Shown here piece after piece: positions 31,250 to 43,303 of a stretch of 64,000 nucleotides of DNA. Numbering within the stretch: position 1 is the first letter of the stretch; each line of letters starts with the position of its first letter. Source of the DNA: Plantago major (Eukaryota; Streptophyta; Magnoliopsida; Lamiales; Plantaginaceae); contig CM048839.1 of the NCBI GenBank assembly GCA_026545765.1, positions 54,792,677-54,856,676 of the forward strand, read 5' to 3'. Below the pieces are notes generated by a model that had not been told where the DNA came from, made no database searches, and saw only the letters and a program-made list of their open reading frames with translations. Both the position numbers and the translations under genes were made by a program.

Positions 31250-34200
31250 TCAATCTACAAATTTCCTATCACAAAACCTTTTGATATCATCAGAGTAGTC
31301 ATAGAGAAGAGTTCTGACAATCATCTCTGTGTCTCTGGCAAATCCACAGACTTCCTTGTAGGTTTTGGTAGGATTTTTCTTGACAAAGTGCTTGACCCAC
31401 AGATACTTTCTCCACTTCCAGGAATGCTCGATTCTGATATCTGATAGCTTGAAGTATTCATAAATGATCTTCAGATATCTGATGTCACCCTTGTATTGAT
31501 CTTCAGTTAAGTAGAAGGACTCATAGGGTTCCACAACAAGTCTTCCTCAGGCCTGCTCCAAGAATGTTGGGAATTCTGCACATCATCCTGCTTTCCATAA
31601 GGACATTCATCGAAGGTCCTTCTTCATGACTTCTATTCTCTTGATCACTTCAAAATCCAACTGTGCTTTGATGTGGTTGGTGTTAATCAAGATTGGCTTG
31701 TCTTTTATCCATGCCATGAGTCGTTATGGATTGGTTCGAAACCTTGAATTTAGCAAGAAATGCCCGAGTTCCGTAATCCAAAGAGCCATTTTTCCGATTT
31801 ATGCACCAGATGGAGGAGTTGTTGTCAATCTTCACATACTCAATTTTGGCTTCTTCCGCCCGAGTGGAAGTCGACTTTGTCTTTGTTCACCTCACTGCTC
31901 CTCCTTTGTCTTGAATTTTCCTTCGGGGTAATGCTTGAAGAACCACCGGATAGACTTGGTATTTCCAGAGGGTGTTTTAGCCAAAGGCTTTGCCTATGGT
32001 CTCGCTTAGGCGCTCAATTTTCCTTTTTCGTGAAGACGAAGCTTCATCTTCATCGCCTCTTCATCATCATCATCAAGATTAATTCTTGTGAGACTTTTGC
32101 GCCTTCTTCATTGCCTGTGGATTTGATTCGGCCTTCTTCTTCTTCTTCAGAAGATTCATCAATCCCTTTTACTTGTCTTCTCCTTGGAGCCTTGGTACTC
32201 CTTGGAGGTTTCTGTGCTCTGGCCCTTGTTGTCATTCCTTGTCCAGGAAGTTGAGTGGTGGTCACTATCTCAGAGCACTCGACCGAGGAGTGCTTATTTA
32301 TTCCGAGAGGTGGTTGTTCGATTTTCTTTTGTTTCCTTCCTCTTCCTTCCTCTCTCGAGCCTCTTGATATTCTTCCCCTTAGTCATTGTTGATCGACTAA
32401 GAATCACAAATGATTCCGAAGGAGTTAAAGTTCCCTTGCAGATAGTCAGCAAAGAACCAACTTTTCCAGCTCGCCTTGAGCTCCTGATTTTGTTTGATAA
32501 GACCAAGATCCTTATCAAGAAGCTCGCTGGGCCTTGAACAAAGATCTCGCTTTTCCAAAGAACATAGCAAGCCTCTTCAAAGGCTTTTGTAGCCAAGAGT
32601 TGGTCATCATCCCTAACCATGCCTAGATCTTTTTGAGAAATGACCAGACTGGTTGTTCTCTGAGTGATGAGCTCAGTGAATGACTTCAGCTCTGCAGGGA
32701 CGGATGCAATGGCGGCTTTGTCTTGAGAAGATAACTCCTTTTCCAATTTAGCCAAGATTGATATCTATTCAAGTATTCATTGGAGTTGACATTTGGCAGC
32801 TTGTTGAATGTTTCAGGAGCAATCAGCTTCCTTTTCAAATGTGAAACCGCCAAGTGTTCATTGCGGTGTTCTGCCAAAGTCTTGTCTTCTTCATCATCTG
32901 AAGTTATCACCAAAGTTGATCTTCATCCTCTCGACATTTTCATCAATGTTCTCTAGTCCAAAGAACCATCTCGTAGATGGGTTTCTTTCCTTTCAAAGGA
33001 GGAGGATGGAACATCTTCGAATGCGCCTTAGCATCATGTTTGTCATTAGATACTTGTTCAAGATTCAATTCCTCAAGAATTGCTTGAATGAAGTCGGAGT
33101 TCTTTATTTCAGCATAAGCTTCCATTTCCTTGATTGTTTGATCTTCAATCTTGGAGCTTTGCTCTTGATTCAACTATATTTTCTTCCGCTTGAAGATGTA
33201 GTCATGTTCTTCTTCCAACAGCTTGTTCGAGTTGAGCAACTCGCTCAGCATCGTTATTTTCTGAGTTGTTCCCTCAGAGTGCTCAACTACTTTTTCAGTA
33301 GTAACTTTGTGTTGGGAAGTTGGATGAGTAGATTTCTGATGAGATGGAGAAGGGGATTGCTGTGAAGTCCTCTTAGTGTGCTTTTCAGCAGCTGAGGCAT
33401 TGTGTCCTTGTGAAATCACTCCCGACCCTGGTGCAGGGGCATCATCATCATCCTTATCATCATCATCCTTTTTATGATGGTCAGAGGGAGGTTCATCAAA
33501 GTTATTCTCATCTATTTCTTCCTCCTCATCATCTTCAGATACAAGATTAATCACTTCAGGAATAGTGATCTTCTGCCCATTAACCTCCTCTTGTCGTAGG
33601 AATAAATTGTAGAGTCTGGGGCGGCTTGAATGCCATCCGTAATCTTGTCGACCATCACCGATTAAAGGCTTGAATCAATTCTGCCACTTCCGGAGAAATC
33701 CTTATGCAATAAGGTCGCAACTTGATACTGTTCCGTGGAAACATTGCATAGATGTAGTTCTCCAAGTCAAGAGCTCGTGCTCGTCTCGTAGGTTGATCTG
33801 TGATTCTCAATAATTTCAGAGAGATCTGAGCACCTTAACCTCGCCATTTCTTGAAGCATTGAATGTGCTTTGGTGGTATGAGCTTTGAAGAAGGAAGTAG
33901 GTCCTTTTTCTCATCATCATGGACCTTCGTGGCACTTGTTTGAGCCTGAAAGAGAGAGTTTTGAATTAGTTTCAAAACTTGTGTAGATATCTGAGTACAA
34001 GTGTAGTTAGGTTTCTGAGGTACCTGAATGAGTACATCAGGCTCAGAGACTTGTACATCGAGACAGGGTTGCCTCGATATCTTGTTGTGAGGTGGAGACT
34101 TGGAAGTCCGGTCCTCATCAACCTTTCTTTCTCGCTTGAACGACAATTAAAACATAACACTTAGGAAATTTTTATTGACAAATCGATATCGAGATGTCAA

Positions 34201-36663
34201 TTACCTGCTGGAGGCTCGGATGTATGTCTCACAGAAACTTGTGCAGTTTCTGGAATCTTTTCTTGTGATTAAGGCCTTGATGCCTCATCAATTTCCATAT
34301 GTTGTGAGGATTGAGTGGGCAATTCCTCAACAACTTCTACTTCTTTTTGAACCTGTTAAGTAGAAAGTGTTAGTCTAAGAAAATGATCGAGATTGCTCTT
34401 TGAGGAGTATAAATATCGAATGAAATACCTTCTCTGAAGGTTCAGATATTTGTTCCTCGTGAGGCCTTGAAGCCTCCGGATTCCTCTCTGAAGAAATAGA
34501 CTTTTCAGTCTCTTCATTTTTCTTCTCAGTTGGAGCCTATTAGAAACAAACACTTATTAGTGAAGTGTATTAACAAATATCTAAAAAATTATATCTTAAG
34601 GAAGTCTTTATCACCGTAGTACGTGCTCGACTCTTAAGTTGTGAGGTGGAAGCCTCCTTCGCTTCTCGAGGCAAGCTTTTCACTTCCTCTAGTTCTCGTG
34701 TTTCTAAATTAGCCTCAGAATAAAGAAATTCTATTAAATAACAAGATTATTTGGCACAAAATATCACAAGTAGAGTTAAACCATTAAGATACTTGAGCAA
34801 TGTCAGGCTGATTGGTCTCTGGAACTTGTGACCCTTCTATGCATTGGTCTTGTTGTTCCATTTCATCTTCTTTGTTTCAAGTTTCAGGTACTTCAGACCT
34901 TGCCTGAGAATGCAACTCAGTTGCCTCCCCTGGTTGATCATTCTGAGTAGATGTCTCAGTTTGATCCTCTCATCGAGTCGGGGAACCGCTTTTGCGTGAT
35001 TTTCTTCAAAGAATGAAAGATGTCGGTATCTGCATTCAAGTACCATTTCAGCAGATTCACATCCGGGTCATGGTTGTTGTGCTTGAGATAGACTGTTGAG
35101 TGTTGAGGCAATGGCAGTATCCTCCAACACTAAGTTATCACTCATCAGAGCATCTTTAATATGATTTAGTCTTTCTTGCTCTGATGGTGTAATTTGTCCG
35201 GTGACCTTGGACTCGCTGTTTCTTTAGCAACCTTTGTAACAGTGCTTGTTCAAAGAACTTGTGGTGTAGGTTCTTCTTCGATACCTTTACACCGCCATTT
35301 TTCAAGAATCTTACTTTTCGATTTTTCTAGGACTTGAGAGATGACTAGTTCATCATCTTCATCGTCAGAGCTCTCATCAGCATTAGGAACTGATTGGTCC
35401 ATAATCCCTGCGGTTTCCGCAAATAGGGCTTGGTATCTGTCACTTCTTTCTTTAGCAGCATTGATAAGTTCATCAGCAAGGCTTTCGGCAATAGTCTTCA
35501 CATTTCTCAAAGCACTTTCTCTTGCCGAGTCTACTTGTTCAGTAACCGATACCTATTTTGCAACATTGATGAGTTCATCTAGTTCATCGGCAGCTACGGC
35601 AGGTATCTGGGAATCGACAACCTCAATGGGTGTGCCTTCTGATTTGCCAGCAGACTTCTTTCGTGAATTTCTGGGCTTCTTGGTCGCAACTTTCCCCTCA
35701 GATACCTCTTCAGTCTTTCGCTTCTTGGAACCTTTCTGAGATCCAGTAACCTTTTTCATCAAGTTCGTATACTCATATTTGTAGAGTAGGTTACTGTTGG
35801 CAATGTCTGCCTTCTCTCCGAGCTCAATGCCAAGCTTCTCCGAAGTAACATATCTTTAGACCATAGCCATCGTGGCCTTTGGCTCAAGAAGTCCCTTAGC
35901 GATTGTAGGCTCAAAGCCTGAATCTTCTTCACAAATTTCATAAAGGCGCATTTTCCCAATTGAAAGGGTTTTCCAGCCTTTTGTCTTGTTGTTGCAACAA
36001 GAACATCATTATCCAGCGTTCTTGGCTTATTTGGTCAGCACCTCCTTGTAGACCATCAAAGCATCTGTGAAGAATGCATGCCAACACATCCCGGTGAACC
36101 AACAGATGTCTGGTTCTGATGTCAGCAAGCTTGAAATCAGTGGGTGTATCTGATTTTTCAAGATCACACACATCATTGTATAGTTGTTTTACACCTTCAA
36201 GGAGATCATCATCCTTGGTGTCTATTTCAAAATCCTTTCCAAGATTTTGAAGGTCAAACAATGCGTAAAGTTGTTAAGTCCGTATGATTTTCTTTCCGAT
36301 CAAGTTCGATAGACACTATTGCAAAGGTTTTCAAACACAGGATATAATCCTGGAGTTGTTGTAGAATTCTAACACATCCAGTGAAGAGATTCTACTGGGT
36401 AGAGCTGATAGAAAACCCTTGATTTTTTCCTTTTCAAGCATGTCAAGTATCAGTTTTCTGTCGGCTTGAGTCTCAACAGCAGCAGTGAGGTATTCCTCGA
36501 TCATGGCACCACCCCAAATCATTCTGTGATTTGAATTCCAATGATCGGGATTGAAGTTCCCTACCAATCGATGATTAATAACTACCAACTCTGGTGCTTG
36601 CTTTTCAGCAGTACCAGTGGTAGTACTTTGGGATTTCTAGGTAGTTGATCGTTTGGGGGCCAT
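31250..36663 (-). pseudogene. Third gene of the Sirevirus-like element (env-position, spliced, function unknown)
   Basis: I do not recognise a catalytic domain. It starts at MAPKRSTT (36663), about 860 bp beyond the RNase H, in the position of the env-like gene of Sireviruses. Early residues include NHRLVGNFNPDHWNSNHR and LPSRISSLDVLEFYNNSRI, reminiscent of the gag-like 'putative plant transposon protein' type. The middle (35250-35760) is Lys/Ser/Glu-rich, with KKRKTEEVSEGKVATKKPRN resembling a nuclear-localisation signal. The segment 33946-34792 is split by five short introns. A very acidic stretch (EEEEIDEN, KDDDDKDDDD) lies at 33420-33540, and a Lys/Trp-rich C-terminus near 31250-31534. 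Several stops and frameshifts break it, so this copy is not functional as read. Confidence 0.6.
33946..34792 (-). other. Five short introns and exon modules in the third gene
   Basis: In transcript order the introns are 34792-34714, 34613-34537, 34428-34353, 34204-34135 and 34023-33946 (70-79 nt). Each begins GT and ends AG, with pyrimidine-rich 3' ends such as 'ctctctctttcag' and 'cttctgag' types, and each is A/T-rich. Exons between them are 100, 108, 148 and 111 nt. The 108-nt and 111-nt exons are open in phase 0. The other two carry a 1-nt offset and one stop. Exons share words such as EASRP and SEP, suggesting duplicated exon modules. Confidence 0.7.
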
Positions 36664-37521
36664 CACTTTATATATCGTAAATTTTTCGAAGTTTGAAAGA
36701 GATTAAGGTGTAAGATTAGTGATTCTTTGCAGAAAAACTAATTTGTGAGCAGAGATTTGCAGAGAAAATATAAAGGTTTTTGCTATTCTTGTGCAAGTCG
36801 GAATGTTGGATTAGGCAAAAGTAATTTCTTTTGCCAAAATCCCATATATATAGCAAAGAGATCTCAACAGACATATACATACAAATCAATTTTGTGTGTA
36901 AGTATCTGTGTATTGCAGACAGGCGTGGATAAAAGCTTGTTCGACATTAAATGCATAGTGGGCCATGCTGGGATTTCAACAGTCCACTATTTACCGAGAA
37001 TTAATCTCCGCCGTAAAGATCAGTCGCCCATTTTATCAAGGGTCACCATTGCTTCTTCAGCAATGATCACAATCAACAATTGTAATTGTGCCCATTTAAT
37101 GAATGTTGGCTATTAGCTATCTGAATCACGTTTCTGTGTGAATGAGAACACTGTTGTATCTGATTCTATCTTATACTTGTTGTCTTTTCAAAGTTTTTCA
37201 CAAAGATAGAAATAATTCAAATTTCAAGATAGTAGTTAACTGTAGACAGTTGTACTATTCTCTTTTGTGTTCCCCCTCACTAAGTGACCTAGATATCTGA
37301 GTACCCGTCTCAGAGATCTTCAAATAGGCATTTTACCCTTTAGACTTTGGTTTCTGGATACCCGTTCCAGATTCCTCTTCTCTTGTCTGGATACCCGTTC
37401 CAGATTCCTTTTCTCTCTCCTTTGATATCTTCTTCAGATATCTGAACTTTTTCAGTTCTTTGGTAGCTCCATTAGTCCAAGACTGTGTCTTAAGGCTAAG
37501 AATCTACTTTCTTGTAGTGGC
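36664..37521. other. Spacer between pol and the third gene
   Basis: It is non-coding on the sense (minus) strand. It contains a purine-rich tract on the minus strand near 37268-37285 ('cttagtgagggggaacac') that resembles a second polypurine tract or splice/regulatory segment. Nothing else was recognised. Confidence 0.4.
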
Positions 37522-37853
37522 TTAGTGAAGATATCGCAAGTTTGTCTTCGCTACAATCTTGAGTATCTCTATATTGCCTTTTTCAACGTGGTCTCTGATG
37601 AAGTGGTGTCTAACATCAATGTGCTTTGTTCTAGCATGAAACTTAGGATTCTGAGTTATGGCAATAGCACTTGTGTTGTCACAGAAAATGGGAGTTTTCT
37701 CTTCATTGAGTCCATAGTCTCTGAGTTGTTGTTGTATCCACAATATTTGTGAAGCGAAACATCCCGCAGCAATATATTCACCTCCGTGGTAGATGTGGCA
37801 ATTGAGTTCATTTCTCTTTGAACCATGATATCAATGCACCAAGAAATCGACAA
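37522..37853 (-). pseudogene. Copia RNase H domain
   Basis: It reads WIQQQLRDYGL, IFCDNTSAI and HARTKHIDVRHHF(I)R, the C-terminal half of Copia RNase H including the DNTSAI and HIDVRHHF motifs. An upstream frame holds the N-terminal part (around 37656-37853, with SATSTTEV replacing the usual S.TEAEY motif). It is broken by small indels. Confidence 0.85.
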
Positions 37854-38199
37854 GTTCCCGAGGTGCTTTTTCTATCAAGCAATGATCCAAAGATAGTCAA
37901 GATCCGAATAGCCAACCAAGCTCAATCCATCGCTTTTGGATACCACAATCCAACTTCTACAGACTTTACATACCTTAATATCTTCATAGCAATGTTGCAG
38001 TTGTAATTGCATTGATTTTTTCAAATCTAGCACACTCCAACCGCATATTGAATATCGTGTCTACTTGCGGAGGTACAAGAGAGACCCAATCAATTTCATA
38101 TACTTGTGTTCTTCAACACTCTTGTCGATTCAAGATAGGTCATTTTGGTTCCAATGCTCATAGGTATCTTAGCATTCTTTTCGTAAGGCTTTGGATTGA

Positions 38200-39322
38200 A
38201 CTTGTTGAGCATGTCTTTTGCATACTTTGTTTGACTAATGAATATTCCATCATTGTTGCTTGACTTGTAGCCCTAGGAAGTAATTCAATTCTCCCATCAT
38301 GCTCATCTCAAATTTACATTTCATGAGTTCAAAGAAAGTCTTCACAAAGTTGCTTGTCTTTAAATCAAAATATAATGTCATCAACGTATACTTGAACTAA
38401 AAGTAGTTGCCCATCATGGTTCAATGTGAAGAGTGTTTTATCAACATCTCCTTTCTTGAAACCACTTTCGAGTAGGTATCTGGCCAATGTATCATACCAT
38501 GCTCTTGGAGCTTGTTTCACATTTCTGAGCTTTCAAGCTTATAGACCATCCTACTTTCGAGGAAACTTCAAAACCTGGTGGTTGCTCAACATAGACTTCT
38601 TCAAAGAAGTTCACCATTTAGGAATGCACTCTTGACATCCATCCGATAAATCAGAAAGTCATTATGAGTCGCAAAGGCTAGAAAAGTCTTATTGCATCCA
38701 ATCTTTCAACTGGTGCATAAGATTCATCAAAATCTAGTCCTTCAGTCTGAGTGAATCCCTTGGCAACCAACCTAGCTTTATTTCTGGTTATTTCACCAGA
38801 CTCATTCATTTTGTTTCTGAAAACCCACTTGGTTCCGATTATAGATATTCCGTCATAAAATGGAACCAGTTTCCAGACTTTGTTTCTCTCAAATTGATCC
38901 AACTCTTCTTGCATTGCAGAGATCCAATCTTGATCCTTTAATGCTTTTTCTATAGTCTTTGGTTCAATGTTTGAGATGAAACATCCATAGAGACAATTTG
39001 CTTTTTCAGCAATTGCTCTTCTAGTTCTAACTCCTTGGTCTATGGGACCAATCACATCCTTTGCAGGATGATTTCTTATACATTTCATAATGAGTTTTGA
39101 ACTAGTAGGATCAATATCATTTTGATTTGAATGTGAATCAATATGATCTTGATGAGATACTTGTGCAGTATCTAAGATATCTGACACATGGGAAATGCCA
39201 TGGATATCTGACACTTTTTCAGTGTTAGAGATATCTGAATCTTGCATTTCAGCAATCTCATTTTCAGAAACCTCTCCATGATGAAGGTTCTCAGTACCCT
39301 GTTCCATTTCTGGAGTTCTCAT
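38200..39322 (-). pseudogene. Copia reverse transcriptase
   Basis: It reads W(I)[42 protein letters not shown], then [11 protein letters not shown] in one frame (38678-39322). After a 1-nt loss it continues in other frames to QAPRAWYD and the catalytic VYVDDIIF at 38371-38394. The order and motifs are those of Copia RT. At least two frameshifts lie between 38520 and 38690. Confidence 0.88.
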
Positions 39323-39536
39323 AGGAAATTCTTCATCATGTCTTAGAGTCTCTGGTTGTTACTAAGCATAGGTTGCTTTTCATCGTCAGATTCATCCTCT
39401 ATTTGAATCATTGAATTGTTTCCTTATGGGGATCCTTTTTCAGAATCTTTAATCATTAGTTCTTTGAATCTATATGAGAGATCATCATTTAAGAGTACTT
39501 TCTTGTTTCCTTCATAGAACACTACATGAACAGATT

Positions 39537-40175
39537 CTACGATCTTTTGTGTTCTTTTGTTGTATATTCTTTGCTATTCAGAGAATAACCAAGAAATACT
39601 CCTTCATCTGCCTTTGGTTGAAATGTTCTCAAGTATTCTTTTCCATTGTTGAGAATGAAACATCTGCAACCAAACACCCTTAGATGCTTGATACTTGGGG
39701 GTCTACCAATGAAAATCTCGTAAGGAGTTTTTTCATGGTGTTTGTTAATCAGACATCTGTTTTGAGTGTAGCATGCTGTGTTTACAGCTTCAACCCAATA
39801 GATTTCACTTATTTCAGTGTCAGCAAGCATTGTTCTTCCTGCTTCTTTCAGGGTCCTATTCTTTCTTTCAGCAACACCATTTTGTTGTGGTGTCCTTACA
39901 GAAGATAGTTGATGTTGTATAACTTTGCAGGTACAAAACTCTTTGATGTACTGGTTCACAAACTCAGTACCATGGTCTGTTTTGATTACAAATACCTTGT
40001 CATTTTTCATGACTTCGAGCTTATTCAGCAAGTTAGGTATCTCAACCCTTGCATCAGATTTATGTTTAAGAAAGACAACCCAAGTAAATCTTGAGTAATC
40101 ATCAACAACAACCAGACCGTACTTCTTTCCTGCATAACTAGTTACAGAGGATTCAAACAGATCCATATGTAACAT
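39537..40175 (-). pseudogene. Copia integrase core
   Basis: It reads HMDLFE with the first catalytic Asp, VVDDYSRFTWV, then IKTDHGTEF with the second Asp, and QQNGVAERKNRTL with the catalytic Glu (D-D-35-E). It also shows RCLINKHHEKTPYE and FGCRCFILN. The frame is open for 212 codons, the best-preserved part of pol. Confidence 0.9.
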
Positions 40176-40205
40176 TTGCGTTGGCCTTTCACCGAATGTC
40201 TAGTT

Positions 40206-40538
40206 TTAGACTTGAAAGATGTTTTGGATTGTTTTCCCATTCGCGTGAGCATACACCTTCTTTTCTAAATGCCATAGCCAATTTTCTTCAGTGTGGCCAG
40301 ATTGACTCACCATGAGACATTCTTCGGTTGTGGCGGATGCCCAATCAGCAACATAAAGATTTCCTTTACGCCTTGCAACCAAGACTGTCTGCTTTGACTC
40401 ATTGTCAATCACTTTACATAGTTTTGACTTGATCTTGACAGTGTACCCTTTGTCCACTAGTTGACTCTTGCTTAGGAGATTATATTTCAATCCCTTTACA
40501 TGAAGTACTTCAGAGATTGTAAGGGCTCCAAACTTCAA
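40206..40538 (-). pseudogene. Copia GAG-pre-integrase region
   Basis: Between protease and integrase it reads EVLHVKGLKYNLLSKSQL and ENWLWHL, the linker that carries the zinc-binding pre-integrase domain in Copia. The HHCC residues are disturbed by indels near 40220-40260. Confidence 0.75.
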
Positions 40539-40559
40539 ATTTCCAAAACCTATGGTTGA

Positions 40560-40700
40560 TTTTCATCTCCTACAAAGAACCCGATAATTGGTCCATCATT
40601 GCAATTTTTGTAGTCAATCAGATTTGCTTTGTCTCCTGTCATGTGCTTCCCACATCCACTATCAAAATGCCACTTTGAATTAGTCTTTAGAGTGTTCTGC
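40560..40700 (-). pseudogene. Copia aspartic protease
   Basis: The minus strand reads WHFDSGCGKHMTGD, where DSG is the active-site triad in the normal Copia context, followed by NCNDGPIIGF. The coding sequence is continuous across the active site. Confidence 0.8.
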
Positions 40701-41002
40701 ACAAAACAGGAAACAGGAGATTAGGTTCTCATACCAATAATGGAACCATCTGGACTAAAGAATCTTCCAGTAGGAATCCATTTTGAATGAATTTCTTAGT
40801 AACATTTTTTTGTCTAACAGGAACATAAGGAGGAATCCTAGTTAAATGATTTGTATCATTGTTGTTAAGAACTATTTTCTTCCTTGGTGTGTTCGTTGGT
40901 GCTCCATTTGGTGCTTTCAGATATCTGTCAGGTTTCTGAGTCTGCTTCTCAGCAAACTTAGCTTTCCTAGCCAGATTTCTTCTAGCCCTGGCATTCAGAT
41001 TT

Positions 41003-41961
41003 TCAGTGGCTTGATTTAGCTTTTAACCATCGTTCTTGCTCTTGTTTGTATTCACGAGCAAGTTGTTTCCCGATGACTTTATAGCCAATACCGTTCCGAG
41101 CACCTGGTGCTATCTGAGATCTCTTCTCAGCAGCTTTGCTAGTCTCTGGATAATCTATTTTCTTTCCAGAAAATGTGACATAGGAGAATTTGTCAGCTCC
41201 TGCAATTTTTCCTTTTTGAGAGACATAGCACTGTGGGTGATTACACTTTTCAGTGTTATGTTTGTTTTCAGAGACATTTCCCACATTTTTCCTTTGGACT
41301 TGTTTTTCCCACAAAGGCTTGGTCGAATCGCCTTTCCTTTGTCGACAATCTTAGCTTTCAATCGATCATTGAGATTGTTTGGGAATCACTTCTTGAAAAT
41401 CGACAAATGTTCGTCCTTCATTACTCTTATTGAGTGGTGGAACTGCATGTGTGTGTCATTTCAAGTCCTATCTTTTTTAAAGGATCTCTTAAATAAGATT
41501 GTACTTCAGTAAGAGTGTCACTAGCTTTGGCATAAGATTGAAAAGATAGTTCTTTCTTTTTGAGTTCCTTATTCTCGAAGAAGATCTTCACATTTCTTTT
41601 GAAGATTGGCCATTGCTTCTTTATGTGACTTTTCGGTCTCAGATATCTGAGCCTTGAGAAATGCATTTTCAGCATCCTTTTTCTCAGATATCTTGATTAA
41701 TTGAGAATTTTCCTTTTCAAGAGAATTCTTTTCTTCTTCAAAACTTTCGGCTCTAGCTCGGATCATTAGAAATTCTCTTTCGTAGAGATCAAGTTCTCTT
41801 TTGAGTTTTTCCAGATCTTTGATTCCCTCTTCATCACTTTCATAAGTATAACAGGAAGTATGTGTTACCTCATCAGCCATTAGACAAGGTTCAATGTTGG
41901 AGATATCTGGAAAGATTTCTTCAGCCATTCCACACTTCTTTCTTCTTTTGACCAAAGTCAA
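41003..41961 (-). pseudogene. Gag C-terminal coiled-coil region
   Basis: It reads a long charged stretch, for example DLEKLKRELDLYEREFL, SFEEEKNSLEKEN and KDAENAFLKAQISETEKSH, with heptad-like spacing of Leu/Ile, so a coiled coil is predicted. Sirevirus Gag proteins carry such a coiled coil, which supports the classification. The frame breaks near 41570 and continues in a Lys-rich segment to about 41003. Confidence 0.7.
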
Positions 41962-42142
41962 TTACTTCATGAGAGACACCGCACATTTCTGGGGAAGGCA
42001 GTGTGGAATCATCTGAATCCTCATCCTCAGAATCGGATTCAATATCTAGAGCATCCAATTGGATTTGAATCTTTTTCCTTTCTTCAGTGAGTATAGCTAT
42101 CTGACTTCTTTTGAAGATTCTTCATCTTTCTTGTCTTTGTCT

Positions 42143-43195
42143 TTAGTTTGTTGAGACAGGCAATCCTTCTTGAAATGACTGGTTTCGATAAGAGAAACCG
42201 ATATCGTTTCCGATTTCTGCTTCCTCAGTACTTGATGCTTTCTGAGCCGACTTGTTCAGCGAGCTTTGCATATTTTTGTACTGGTGGTAGTTTGAGCCTA
42301 GATGCTTTTTCAGCTTTTCTCTGGCTTTTCTTCTCTCAATTTCTTGACTGACATATTTTCCCATTTGCTTTACAAAGAAGAGCATCCTCGATCACTTCCT
42401 TGCCTTTCTTCTTTTCAGAAGTTCCTTGAGCAACTAAAGCGACATTCTGCAACTTCTCAGTTGTTTGTTCTCTTTGAGTTGTCTCATAGTCAACAGTGGC
42501 AAGATGAGAGAAAAGTTCTACAGGAGTGATATATAGCATTCCTTGGTTAAAGTAGAAAAACTTTGTGTGTTCCCAGTTATGATTTAGACTTCTCACAATA
42601 GTCTTAATCTTTTACATTGGTATATCTATTACTTTCACCAAGTGCAGCCATGTCACTCATAAGTGTTGTAAACCGGAAATATAGTTCTTCAAGAGTCACT
42701 GTGGGACCTTGTTTAAAGTTTTGGAATTTGAGCTTCAAAACTTTGAACTTGTTTTCCTTTGTTTTCTCAGTGCCGGCACAGATTTCTTCAATCAGTTGCC
42801 AGGCCACTTTCGCCGTTTTTGCACCCCACAGTTTACACTGTATGTGCTATGGAGTAGAACGTATGATGGTATTACGAGCCTGACCATCCAGTCGATTTCT
42901 CTTGGCATCTTCCGATGTCCAGAGCTCTCTGGGCTTTGGTTCGTAAAAAACTTGACTCGTAGGTCTGCCACTGGTTGACGCATCTGTCTGTGAGGACCCA
43001 TCGCTTTGTTCTCTGTCTCTACCATTAGAAACCTCTATGAGTTGCTTGAGTTGTTGAATGACTATTGGGCCATTCTTTATTACTTCGATCATTTCGTCAC
43101 TGATGGCTTCTAAGTAGAGCATCATGTTGTTCTTCCATTTTTCATAATTCTTTGGTTTGAGAATTGGGGCGTCACTTAAAGAAATCCTGCAGCAA
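42143..43195 (-). pseudogene. Gag N-terminal and capsid-like region with zinc-knuckle remnant
   Basis: The minus strand reads KPKNYEKWKNNMMLYLEAI near its start, the usual opening of Copia Gag, and then KFKVLKLKFQNFKQG and EELYFRFTTLM (UBN2-type). A remnant of a CCHC knuckle is visible at 42150-42190 (HFKKDC preserved, the first two Cys lost). Several frames are needed to read it. Confidence 0.75.
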
Positions 43196-43289
43196 ACATA
43201 CTAAACAAACGAATCAAGTGTAGGTGAAAAGCAGTTAGTGAGCACTTATCTGGGATCTAGGTTCAGTGCTGAAGGCTTGGGAACCTCCA

Positions 43290-43301
43290 GCTCTGATACC
43301 A
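43290..43301 (-). other. Primer binding site (initiator Met tRNA)
   Basis: The minus strand reads TGGTATCAGAGC two nucleotides after the 5' LTR, complementary to the 3' end of plant initiator Met-tRNA. Confidence 0.95.
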
Positions 43302-43303
43302 CT

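Noticed and set aside
31626..32537. Plus-strand open frames across the Sirevirus-like element
   Set aside because: They are antisense shadows of the third gene. The minus strand carries the splice sites and charged modules.
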